DNA of 20,809 nucleotides from a virus. The notes beneath the pieces were generated by a model. The model ran no database searches. It was not told the origin of the DNA and worked only from the letters and a program-made list of their open reading frames with translations. Shown here one piece after another: positions 15,096 through 20,764 of this stretch. Position numbers and translations under genes: made by a program. How positions within the stretch are numbered: position 1 is the first letter of the stretch; every line of letters starts with the position of its first letter. The stretch lies in IMG/VR virus record IMGVR_UViG_3300049825_000693, positions 1 through 20,809 of that record; one strand, 5' to 3'.

Positions 15096-15295
15096 CACGC
15101 GGAGCGACGGTCACGGTACAGCCGTTCGGCTTGATCCCGCTCTCCGTCTCCCTCTTGGTAGTTCGCCCCGCCGCGCATGTTCTCGCGCCCATCGAAATTG
15201 GCTGGGGTACCCCCGGTCTGCTTTCCGGGTTTCCCAACCTCCCGGATCGCCGGGGCGGTTTGCTTGACCGTTTTCTTCTCGAATCCGCCTGGCAT
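15095..15295 (-). CDS. Small hydrophilic protein (66 aa)
   Basis: The ATG at 15295 is two bases after the upstream TAG, and the stop overlaps the next start. The 66-aa product is Gly/Lys/Arg/Asn-rich (KPGKQTGGTPANFDGRENM, then GANYQEGDGERDQ) with no hydrophobic core, so it is probably disordered. Overlapping frames in this stretch are shadows; this frame is preferred because it is linked at both ends. Confidence 0.5.
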   Translation of the reverse strand: MPGGFEKKTVKQTAPAIREVGKPGKQTGGTPANFDGRENMRGGANYQEGDGERDQAERLYRDRRSA

Positions 15296-15297
15296 CG

Positions 15298-15513
15298 CTA
15301 GACCGCCTTGTCGTTGAACTGCTGCGCCGGGATGTTGTTGGTACCCTTCCCGGAGGTTGGGGCACCTACCGGGCCATAGATCACCGGTTTTTCGCTCAGG
15401 GCCTCGGTTCCCCCGAGATCCTCACCCTTGCCTCCGCTCCCGGTTGCCTGCCCCGGCCCCATCTTCTGTTCGCCGGCCCGCAGATTGGCCGTGCCTGGTT
15501 CATCGTACATCAT
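15298..15513 (-). CDS. Small Gly-rich protein after terminase (71 aa)
   Basis: Start at the ATG at 15513 (MMYDEPGTANLRAGEQK), with GAGGT about six bases upstream; an adjacent ATG at 15510 is the alternative. The frame is open further upstream, but that part lies in the terminase gene. It is 71 aa, Gly/Ser/Thr-rich and apparently disordered (GQATGSGGKGEDLGGTE), ending QQFNDKAV. It lies nine bases from the large-terminase stop. Similar small disordered proteins often follow phage terminases; the role is unknown. Confidence 0.55.
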   Translation of the reverse strand: MMYDEPGTANLRAGEQKMGPGQATGSGGKGEDLGGTEALSEKPVIYGPVGAPTSGKGTNNIPAQQFNDKAV

Positions 15514-15521
15514 ACGATACC

Positions 15522-17237
15522 TCAATTCCGTTGAATAGTCAAACCACGTCGGCGGTAGTAGGCATCGCGTTCCGCCTGCTGCCGTTGGGCAATGGAGCGG
15601 GGGCCCGCGAGACTCGCCCGTTTCCACAATTTAGGGCCATACGCCAGGGCATCCAAGAGGTCGTTCCGCCGGCCCCGCGGGAAGGTCCGATACTGTTCCC
15701 GGAACTCGGTGAACTCGGCCCCGCGGCCGACATAGACCTGGCCCCGCTGGAAATAGGGCTCGAGCACCAGAATCCGCTGCTCTTTCTGGACGCTCTCGGG
15801 CTTCACGGCCTCAAAAGATAACTCCATCCCCCGATCTTTGGCAGCCCGGCGCAAGAGGTCGAGGAACGCGGCCTGTTGGGCGGCCACTTCGACCCCGATC
15901 CGGCGCACCTTGTAGCGGGTCGCCAGGGTCAGAATCCGTTGCATCACCTCGGTATAGGTGACCCGTTCGGACCAGGCCTCGAGGATCAAGTGGTCAAGCT
16001 GGGGGGTGGTCCCCGTGACCAAGACACTCCCACGGACCCGATCCCCACCCCGGGTCGCGGCAAACCCGCCGGGATCGACGAGCATCACGAGATCGAGGTC
16101 CTGGAGGCCGTAGATCACCGGTTTCCCCTCCAATGTGTTCACCCGCACCGTCCGCTCATCCAACCAGTCGAAGTACCGCAACCAGGCGTCTTTGAAGGTG
16201 GCGGTGATCTCGTCCGAGGGCTGGTTCTGGTAGTTCGCGGCAAAGAGGACGGGGTCGGCGAGGCGGAGCTTGGCGAGGGACTCGAGCGAATAGTCCGGAT
16301 TTTCCGGCCAGATGCTCTTCCCGTCCTCGATCGCGCTCCGCCGGAAGGTGGCGACATCCCCGCGGCGGCGGAGGACGATCCGCTGGGATGAGGCATCCGG
16401 CAACTTCTGCACCACCACCCACTGCCGCTCGTCTTCCCCGTACCCGAACGCCTCGTCGATGTATTCGTAGCTGTCTCCCGCGAACCAACGCGTCCCAATA
16501 AAAAGGATTTCAGGTCGCGGGAGGGCCCAGGGGTTCAAAAGGGGCTTGAGCTGCACAATCCAGCGGTTGGTGCGGCCCGTGATATCGGCATTTCCCGAGC
16601 GCGCATTCTCGGCCGCTTCCCGGGACAGCATATCGTCGACCACAATCACATCCGGGTGCATGCCTGTCACGGTCCCGCCCACGCCGATACACATGACGGT
16701 CGGTTCGCGCCGGGCCGTGGTGCGCTGGACCACGATTTTATCGGTGGCCCAGGTGGTTTTGGCGAAGTCGGGGATGATCTCGGGGAATAACTCTTGGAGG
16801 AGTTGGTTGGTCTGAAACTCTTGTTTGATGGCCCCGAGAAAGGCGATACAGTTCTCGAGGCGTTCGTTACAGATCAGGATGGCGACGTTTGGGTCTTGGA
16901 GGATGCGTTGGATGGTGCGGGCCTGCGTCCCCATCGTGCTTTTCCCGACGCCGCGCGGGGCCTCCGCTTTCTTGATTGGGGCTTCGTCGATCTCTTTGAT
17001 CCCGGTCGTGCCTTCGAGGAACCGACAGAGGAGGCCGTGGCAGCCCGGGGTCATGTGGACCTTATCCCCGTACCCGAGCACGACCCCTGCGAACCAGTAG
17101 AGATCGGTTTGGCACCGCTTGCGATACGCCTCCCAGTCCGCGTCACCGCGCACGAAGCTTAGGATCGGGGACTGCGTCAGAAGCCCACCATGCGGAACCC
17201 GGGATACCGACGACAGAGGTCTTCGTGGGTTGACCAC
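15522..17237 (-). CDS. terL: Terminase large subunit (TerL)
   Basis: The DNA-packaging motor and headful/cos nuclease. Residues are counted from the GTG at 17237 (571 aa). Walker A is PRGVGKS at 94-100. Walker B is VIVVDD at 197-202 with the catalytic acidic pair. GTRW at 248-251 is a coupling-type motif. The nuclease aspartates are D388 (LVMLVDPGG), E450 (RRIGVEVAA) and D529 (NDLLDALAY). All motifs needed for ATPase and nuclease activity are present. The start is uncertain: the GTG at 17237 overlaps the preceding small gene by 61 bases, and a later GTG at 17153 (FVRGD) is an alternative. Packaging specificity and terminus type cannot be told from the sequence. Confidence 0.9.
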   Translation of the reverse strand: MVNPRRPLSSVSRVPHGGLLTQSPILSFVRGDADWEAYRKRCQTDLYWFAGVVLGYGDKVHMTPGCHGLLCRFLEGTTGIKEIDEAPIKKAEAPRGVGKSTMGTQARTIQRILQDPNVAILICNERLENCIAFLGAIKQEFQTNQLLQELFPEIIPDFAKTTWATDKIVVQRTTARREPTVMCIGVGGTVTGMHPDVIVVDDMLSREAAENARSGNADITGRTNRWIVQLKPLLNPWALPRPEILFIGTRWFAGDSYEYIDEAFGYGEDERQWVVVQKLPDASSQRIVLRRRGDVATFRRSAIEDGKSIWPENPDYSLESLAKLRLADPVLFAANYQNQPSDEITATFKDAWLRYFDWLDERTVRVNTLEGKPVIYGLQDLDLVMLVDPGGFAATRGGDRVRGSVLVTGTTPQLDHLILEAWSERVTYTEVMQRILTLATRYKVRRIGVEVAAQQAAFLDLLRRAAKDRGMELSFEAVKPESVQKEQRILVLEPYFQRGQVYVGRGAEFTEFREQYRTFPRGRRNDLLDALAYGPKLWKRASLAGPRSIAQRQQAERDAYYRRRGLTIQRN

Positions 17238-17314
17238 TGACTCACGACCGAGGGGACGCGTGTGTCCGCTATGCGCCGCAACCGTTCCCAGTCAAAGAAG
17301 TGCGGGTCACTCAC
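17177..17314 (-). CDS. Small protein preceding terminase (45 aa)
   Basis: The GTG at 17314 starts a 45-aa protein (VSDPHFFDWERLRRIAD, then SQWSTHEDLCRRYPG, ending MVGF). It has a mixed, protein-like composition with helical segments. The longer open frame upstream is low-complexity and overlaps the previous gene, so the GTG is favoured. A nine-codon ORF bridges from the upstream stop to this GTG with GTGA overlap. Function unknown. Confidence 0.45.
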   Translation of the reverse strand: MSDPHFFDWERLRRIADTRVPSVVSQWSTHEDLCRRYPGFRMVGF

Positions 17315-17339
17315 CCCGAGAGGTCCGTCCGCAGGGCCA

Positions 17340-17723
17340 TCAGACCTCTTCAGTTTCGACCTCGATGGTCTTCGGGCGGACGACCTTGACGCATCGCACA
17401 ATCCGGATTTCGTCCTCGTGTTTCACGGCCAGTCGTCGCGCCTCGCGTTCGGCTTCCTTCATGTCATCACAGGTCTTGAGGAGGGTGCCTTCGGCGTCGA
17501 CCAACAACACATCTGACTGCTTCTTCATGACCATCACCTCGGGTTGAGAAATGGGTGGCGTAATACTGGGGATGAGGGGATACGCGGGGTACGCTCGATT
17601 CCCCGGGTACTGGTATTCGCAGGTCCATGTGTTTCCGAGACTAGTACCGGTCCTAGCCGTGGTGGTCTTGGCAATGAGTCCGGTGAACTCGGCGCCGCCG
17701 GCGTTGAGATAATATGTGCTCAT
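17340..17723 (-). CDS. 127-aa protein with possible internal start
   Basis: ATG at 17723 with AAGGGA five bases before it, overlapping the stop of the 27-aa microprotein as ATGA. The product starts MSTYYLNAGGAEFTGLIAKT and has a Tyr/Pro-rich middle (YQYPGNRAYPAYPLIPSITP). It ends in a charged helix (DDMKEAEREARRLAVKHEDE). At about 17530 a GAGGTGATG sequence precedes a MKKQSDVLLVDAEG restart in the same frame, so a second, shorter product of about 63 aa is possible. No family recognised. Confidence 0.55.
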   Translation of the reverse strand: MSTYYLNAGGAEFTGLIAKTTTARTGTSLGNTWTCEYQYPGNRAYPAYPLIPSITPPISQPEVMVMKKQSDVLLVDAEGTLLKTCDDMKEAEREARRLAVKHEDEIRIVRCVKVVRPKTIEVETEEV

Positions 17724-17803
17724 GGTTTTCCCTTCGGGGGTTTCGGTGGGATCGGCTTGCCCCACCCATCGCGGCGCGGTGGTGTCGGTTTCGGTTTGGT
17801 CAT
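17720..17803 (-). CDS. 27-aa Pro/Lys-rich microprotein
   Basis: A 27-codon ORF linked to its neighbours at both ends by ATGA overlaps (start at 17803 with the upstream stop, stop at 17720 with the downstream start). It is made largely of Pro, Lys and Arg (TKPKPTPPRRDGW, then PPKPPKGKP). Its location in a continuous chain of coupled genes argues for translation. It may be a real peptide or only a bridging reading frame. Confidence 0.4.
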   Translation of the reverse strand: MTKPKPTPPRRDGWGKPIPPKPPKGKP

Positions 17804-17982
17804 GGACGTTTCCACGCGACACCCGTTGTCCTCCCAATCTGCTCACCGAGCGAGGCGATCATCCAGGTTTGTCCGCCGATCCCGGCCGCGAAGTGAGAAT
17901 AGAGATTTCCCTCCGCCATCCCCGAAAACCATGGGACCTGGACGGAGAGGAGAATTTCGAGGTCGTAGATTTGTGGGGTCAT
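17800..17982 (-). CDS. MTPxI-family small protein, copy A (60 aa)
   Basis: Starts MTPQIYDLEILLSVQVPWFS and ends WKRP. The first eight residues are identical to those of the protein at 18485-18646 and close to the other two copies in this window, while the rest diverges. There is a short hydrophobic middle (QTWMIASLG). The ATG is three bases after the GroES-like stop, with AAGGG upstream. I do not recognise the family outside this genome. Confidence 0.55.
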   Translation of the reverse strand: MTPQIYDLEILLSVQVPWFSGMAEGNLYSHFAAGIGGQTWMIASLGEQIGRTTGVAWKRP

Positions 17983-17985
17983 GGG

Positions 17986-18243
17986 TTAGCCCTTGGCCCA
18001 GATCGCGGTTTCCGGGATGACCAGAAGGTCATCGAGGGTGACCGCATCGGGTTGCAGGATGTTCACGAGGACCCGTTCCCCGGGTATCAGGTCGTGGCAG
18101 TTCTCCCCGACCCGTTCCAGGCGGCCCCAGCGCATATGCGTCCCAGTATCCGCCGTGTCCGGGGTGATGAGGGTCGCGGACGCGCTCGGGGGTGGCTCGA
18201 GGCGGATGGTGACATAGCGTTCTAACGGCAGAATCGTGGTCAT
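17986..18243 (-). CDS. GroES-like co-chaperonin (Cpn10 fold)
   Basis: An 85-aa protein with the Cpn10 layout. PLERYVTIRLEP (residues 6-17) matches the first strand of GroES (PLHDRVIVK). A mobile-loop region follows (about 19-33, ATLITPDTAD), then GRLERVGEN (40-48, compare RGEVLAVG), PGERVLVNI (54-62, compare VGDIVIF) and DDLLVIPETAIWA (71-83, compare EEVLIMSESDILAI). Several phages, such as T4 with Gp31, encode their own GroES substitutes to fold capsid or tail proteins with host GroEL; that is established. The gene is short of the 97 aa of E. coli GroES and the similarity is moderate, so the call is probable rather than certain. It starts with an ATGA overlap with the zinc-knuckle gene. Confidence 0.6.
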   Translation of the reverse strand: MTTILPLERYVTIRLEPPPSASATLITPDTADTGTHMRWGRLERVGENCHDLIPGERVLVNILQPDAVTLDDLLVIPETAIWAKG

Positions 18244-18464
18244 TCGGGGTGCTCACGGAAAGAGGCGCACTCATCCCAGTCGCGCTGATCGTTATGCTCC
18301 CAGGGCACCGGGTGTCCACAGGAGACGGGTAACCCGGCAGCGGATCGACCGGGTTGCAAGGTCCCACATTCCACACATCGCCACTGTCGTGGACGCGGGG
18401 CGGCGTGTTCGCGGCGGTCGTGGGTCGCGGCCGGGATGCGAAGGATCGTGGCGCGTGGTTGCAT
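18240..18464 (-). CDS. Zinc-knuckle-like small protein (74 aa)
   Basis: A 74-aa basic protein. The possible metal site is C30-x2-C33 (CVECG) and C49-x-H51 (VSCGH); a further cysteine, C66, is at the end of the sequence. The N-terminal 25 residues are Arg-rich (RIPAATHDRREHAAPRPRQ), giving a potential nucleic-acid-binding arm. Small one-finger proteins of this kind often regulate or bind DNA in phages. The stop overlaps the GroES-like start as ATGA. There is no clear ribosome site. Confidence 0.5.
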   Translation of the reverse strand: MQPRATILRIPAATHDRREHAAPRPRQWRCVECGTLQPGRSAAGLPVSCGHPVPWEHNDQRDWDECASFREHPE

Positions 18465-18484
18465 AACCCGCTACGTTGTTAGGG

Positions 18485-18646
18485 TCATCGGGCGTGAAGA
18501 TCCCACAGTACCGAATCCCGCAACTCCTCCCGGGCCCCTGCCACCGCATCCCAGATAGGGCACCCCACAAGGTGGATTGTGTGGAGGATGAGTCCGGAAG
18601 GGGAACCCCGATGGCAGGGAGAGAGATCGTAGATCTGTGGGGTCAT
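18485..18646 (-). CDS. MTPxI-family small protein, copy B (53 aa)
   Basis: Starts MTPQIYDLSPCHRGSPSGLI, sharing the first eight residues with copy A. Residues 31-38 (IWDAVAGA) resemble VWDAVNTV of copy C, and DSVLWDLHAR ends it. The ATG overlaps the stop of copy C as ATGA, so the two are probably coupled. Start chosen by alignment with the paralogues; ten further codons upstream are open but lie in copy C. Function unknown. Confidence 0.55.
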   Translation of the reverse strand: MTPQIYDLSPCHRGSPSGLILHTIHLVGCPIWDAVAGAREELRDSVLWDLHAR

Positions 18647-18801
18647 GGGAGGTGAACCGTATTCACGGCGTCCCATACCAACTGCCGCGGCCCTTCCGCC
18701 CCTACCCCTTCTATCTCCCCCACAGCGCTCCAGTCAGAGGGGTCCCAGTCATGGGGCATACCATGATACCTGGGGTGGAGGGAGACGATCGCTGGGGTCA
18801 T
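18643..18801 (-). CDS. MTPxI-family small protein, copy C (52 aa)
   Basis: Starts MTPAIVSLHPRYHGMPHDWD and ends LVWDAVNTVHLP. It carries the family pattern MTPxIxxLxPxxxGxP and is more divergent than copies A and B at the start. Acidic and Trp-containing with no signal or membrane segment. The ATG overlaps the stop of the preceding probable small-terminase gene as ATGA. The frame is open much further upstream but that part is a shadow of that gene. Confidence 0.5.
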   Translation of the reverse strand: MTPAIVSLHPRYHGMPHDWDPSDWSAVGEIEGVGAEGPRQLVWDAVNTVHLP

Positions 18802-19352
18802 GAAGTGGTGATCTCGGCCGGGACTTCTTCGATCGCCGCAATCTCGATCGGGGAGAGGCTCGTGACGTGTTTCGCCGCGAACCCACCCGGGGCCCCGACC
18901 ACGATCTGAATGATCTGGGCTGAGGTCGCGGCATGTTCTTTCGGGAGCAACCGATCGAGGAGCGGGTTCGTGTACTTCACGAGGGTCTCCCACTTCTTGT
19001 TCACTCGGAGATCGTCGATCCCTTCGAAGTGCGCTTCGACCGCCGTCATCATCCGGCTCTCGGCAAACGCACGCGGGCGCGCCAAGACTTCCTCTTCGTA
19101 CTGCTGCACTGCGGCGAGAAAGGCGGGGTTCCGCAACAGTTTCTCGATCGGGGCCTTGCCGATATGGTTCCCGCCACAAACCGTGCTCGCGTAGGTTTGC
19201 ACTGCGGTCACATGCGGGCGCTCGGGTTGTCCCGCCCACCACACGGCCACGGCTTTCTGCCAGGGCCGCAAGGCGTCCCCGTCGCATTGCGCCGCCAGGG
19301 TTGCTTCACGCCGGAGCCGACTATATTTGTGCCGGTCGACTTCTTTTGCCAT
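18798..19352 (-). CDS. Probable terminase small subunit
   Basis: A 184-aa protein directly upstream of the packaging genes. The N-terminal half contains a probable helix-turn-helix region (PWQKAVAVWWAG, TAVQTYASTVCG, KAPIEKLLRNPAFLAAVQQY), which corresponds in order to the DNA-binding part of small terminases. It is followed by charged helices (SRMMTAVEAHFEGIDDLRVN and WETLVKYTNPLLDRLLPKE). The LLRNPAFLAAV and K-x-TxPLLDRLLPK blocks recall small-terminase-like proteins. AGGG lies five bases before the ATG. The assignment is by composition and position and the family is divergent. Confidence 0.55.
   Translation of the reverse strand: MAKEVDRHKYSRLRREATLAAQCDGDALRPWQKAVAVWWAGQPERPHVTAVQTYASTVCGGNHIGKAPIEKLLRNPAFLAAVQQYEEEVLARPRAFAESRMMTAVEAHFEGIDDLRVNKKWETLVKYTNPLLDRLLPKEHAATSAQIIQIVVGAPGGFAAKHVTSLSPIEIAAIEEVPAEITTS
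19301..19327 (+). promoter_or_regulatory. Weak candidate promoter for the epimerase gene
   Basis: TATATT (19322-19327, one mismatch to TATAAT) lies 38 bases before the plus-strand ATG in an otherwise GC-rich region. A poor TTGCTT stands 15 bases before it, in the -35 position. It lies in the antisense of the 5' end of the divergent gene. Only 12 bases separate the two genes, so any promoter must be inside that coding sequence. Weak evidence. Confidence 0.3.
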
Positions 19353-19364
19353 CGAGCCCTAGCC

Positions 19365-20390
19365 ATGTGGTGCGTGATTGTCGGGACCCGACCCGAATGC
19401 ATTAAGATGGCGCCCGTCGTGGCGGAAAGCAAGCGGGCCGGCCTCCCGGTGACGGTGTGGCATACCCAACAACATCGCGATCTCTGGCACGGGACCGGGC
19501 TCACTCCCGACGCCCTGCTCGACTGCGGGCTCGAGGGGCGGGACCCCTTGACCGACGGGCAACGGGTCGAGGACACCGTGCTCCGTGCCCTCAGCCCCGC
19601 GATCACCGGCCTGATCGTCCAAGGGGATACCCTGTCCGCGTTCGGCGGTGCGGGGGCCGCCTATGTCCAGCACTTGCCGCTCGTACATGTCGAGGCCGGG
19701 GTGCGGAGCGGGAACCTCGATCATCCCTGGCCCGAAGAGTTCTTCCGCCAGGCGATCGATACGTCCGCCACACTCCGCCTCTGTGCCACGGAGGCGAACC
19801 GCCAGCATCTCCTTCGCGAGAAGCTTGACGGGGTGGTGACCGGGAACAGTGGGGTCGACGCCTGCCTCCTCCGCCAGCGCCCCGTCCATCTCACCGACCG
19901 GCTCGAGCACGTTCTGATTACCCTCCACCGCCGCGAATCCTTCGGCGCGCCGATGCAGGCGATTGTCGAGGGACTCCTCCGGGTCGTGGTGAGCTGCCCT
20001 GAGATCACCTTTCAGTGGCCCCTGCACCCGAATCCCGCGCTCCAGGACGCGCTCCCAACGGTCGTCCCGCCGAACCTCCGGCTCGGCCCACCGCTCGCCT
20101 ACAGTACCTTCCTCACCAAACTGGCCCATGCCCAGGCTGTCCTCACCGACTCCGGTGGGGTCCAGGAAGACGCCGCGACCCTCGGAATCCCGGCTGTCAT
20201 TGCCCGCGAGGTCACCGATCGGCCCGAAAGCGTCGCCACGGGTCAGGCTGTGGTGGCGGGCCGGACGGCGGACGGGGTGGAGCGAGGGCTCTGGCGGGCG
20301 ATCGGGGGACACCTCGTCACGGAGCCGAGTGATGTGTTCGGGGAGCGGGGGGCCGCGGCGAAGATCGTGGCGGCAGTGCAGGGGATCTAG
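19365..20390 (+). CDS. wecB: UDP-N-acetylglucosamine 2-epimerase, non-hydrolysing (WecB-like)
   Basis: A 341-aa cytosolic enzyme that would convert UDP-GlcNAc to UDP-ManNAc. GTRPE is at residues 7-11, the QGDT aspartate is D88, HVEAGVRSG carries E110, PWPEE carries E124, and LHRRES carries H188. These correspond to the catalytic Asp95/Glu117/Glu131/His213 of E. coli WecB as I remember them. The UDP-binding LTDSGGVQEDA (260-270) and TDRPESV (284-290) are intact. It is about 35 residues shorter than E. coli WecB, so some loop is trimmed. The start matches the family N-terminus exactly, although the frame is open further upstream. No good ribosome site is seen. It is the only plus-strand gene in the window, so it looks like an inserted moron that could alter the host or virion glycan. 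Confidence 0.85.
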   Translation: MWCVIVGTRPECIKMAPVVAESKRAGLPVTVWHTQQHRDLWHGTGLTPDALLDCGLEGRDPLTDGQRVEDTVLRALSPAITGLIVQGDTLSAFGGAGAAYVQHLPLVHVEAGVRSGNLDHPWPEEFFRQAIDTSATLRLCATEANRQHLLREKLDGVVTGNSGVDACLLRQRPVHLTDRLEHVLITLHRRESFGAPMQAIVEGLLRVVVSCPEITFQWPLHPNPALQDALPTVVPPNLRLGPPLAYSTFLTKLAHAQAVLTDSGGVQEDAATLGIPAVIAREVTDRPESVATGQAVVAGRTADGVERGLWRAIGGHLVTEPSDVFGERGAAAKIVAAVQGI

Positions 20391-20586
20391 GCCCGAGGGA
20401 CCAGAGCGTTTCCCAATCCACCACGGTCGGGGCGATAGCCCAGTCCACGAGCCACCATGTATCTATTGTCGTCCTGTCCGTGACCACGTCCGCGCCATCT
20501 GGAAACGACGGGAACCCCTGATAATTGGGATAGAGATGGTAGATTTGTGGGGTCGTTCGCTCACCTCCGCCGTAGTTACGAACCAA
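20317..20586 (-). CDS. MTPxI-family protein, copy D, with altered start and extended C-terminus
   Basis: The frame opens at a TTG (20586), but the family start aligns at 20556, where an ACG stands in place of ATG (TTPQIYHLYPNYQGFPSFPD). A near-perfect GGAGG lies seven bases before that ACG. Residues from there to about the wecB stop codon (20390) give 56 aa, the length of the other copies. The next 23 residues (PALPPRSSPRPPAPR...) are the antisense of the wecB 3' end, and the stop is at 20317. This suggests the original stop was removed when the epimerase gene was placed here. It may be translated from TTG or ACG, or be a pseudogene. Confidence 0.45.
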   Translation of the reverse strand: MVRNYGGGERTTPQIYHLYPNYQGFPSFPDGADVVTDRTTIDTWWLVDWAIAPTVVDWETLWSLGPRSPALPPRSSPRPPAPRTHHSAP

Positions 20587-20682
20587 GCTATCACCGCCAC
20601 CCCGGTTCCGCCAGGCCTGTAATTCGTAACGGACCTTTCCGAAAACTATAGCGCCAGTAGTCAGGGGAGCCCGCGTCTTGTT

Positions 20683-20696
20683 CCCCCCGAAGGGGG
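20683..20696 (-). other. C(UUCG)G hairpin
   Basis: On the minus strand CCCCC-TTCG-GGGGG forms a stem with a UUCG tetraloop, an unusually stable RNA element. No T-run follows, so it is not a classical terminator, but it could stall or stabilise a transcript entering this module. It lies in the 223-base stretch right of the last small ORF, in which I see no convincing gene. Confidence 0.5.
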
Positions 20697-20718
20697 ATAA
20701 CGGGGCCCCCGGGCTTTG

Positions 20719-20764
20719 TTCGGGTGCTTCGGCGGGTATTCGGGTCGGTTCGGTCGGTGTTCGG
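20719..20764. repeat. Five TTCGG motifs at about 10-base spacing
   Basis: TTCGG occurs at 20719, 20728, 20739, 20749 and 20760, spacings of 9, 11, 10 and 11 bases, which puts the copies on one face of the helix. Such phasing is seen in protein-binding arrays (iterons, pac or operator sites), but the motif is short and the region GC-rich. Function unknown; there is no support from neighbouring genes. Confidence 0.35.

Noticed and set aside
14944-15237. 97-aa minus-strand frame overlapping two small genes
   Set aside because: The 66-aa and 35-aa genes in the other frames are linked by stop/start overlaps at both ends, whereas this frame is not and reads as low-complexity text.
18933-19364. Upstream extension of the epimerase frame
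   Set aside because: The frame is open but antisense to the small-terminase-like gene, and the WecB N-terminus (GTRPE within the first 11 residues) begins exactly at 19365.
19359-20312. 317-aa minus-strand frame antisense to the epimerase
   Set aside because: Shadow of a gene with all catalytic motifs intact; Gly/Arg/Glu/Pro-rich with no recognisable domain.
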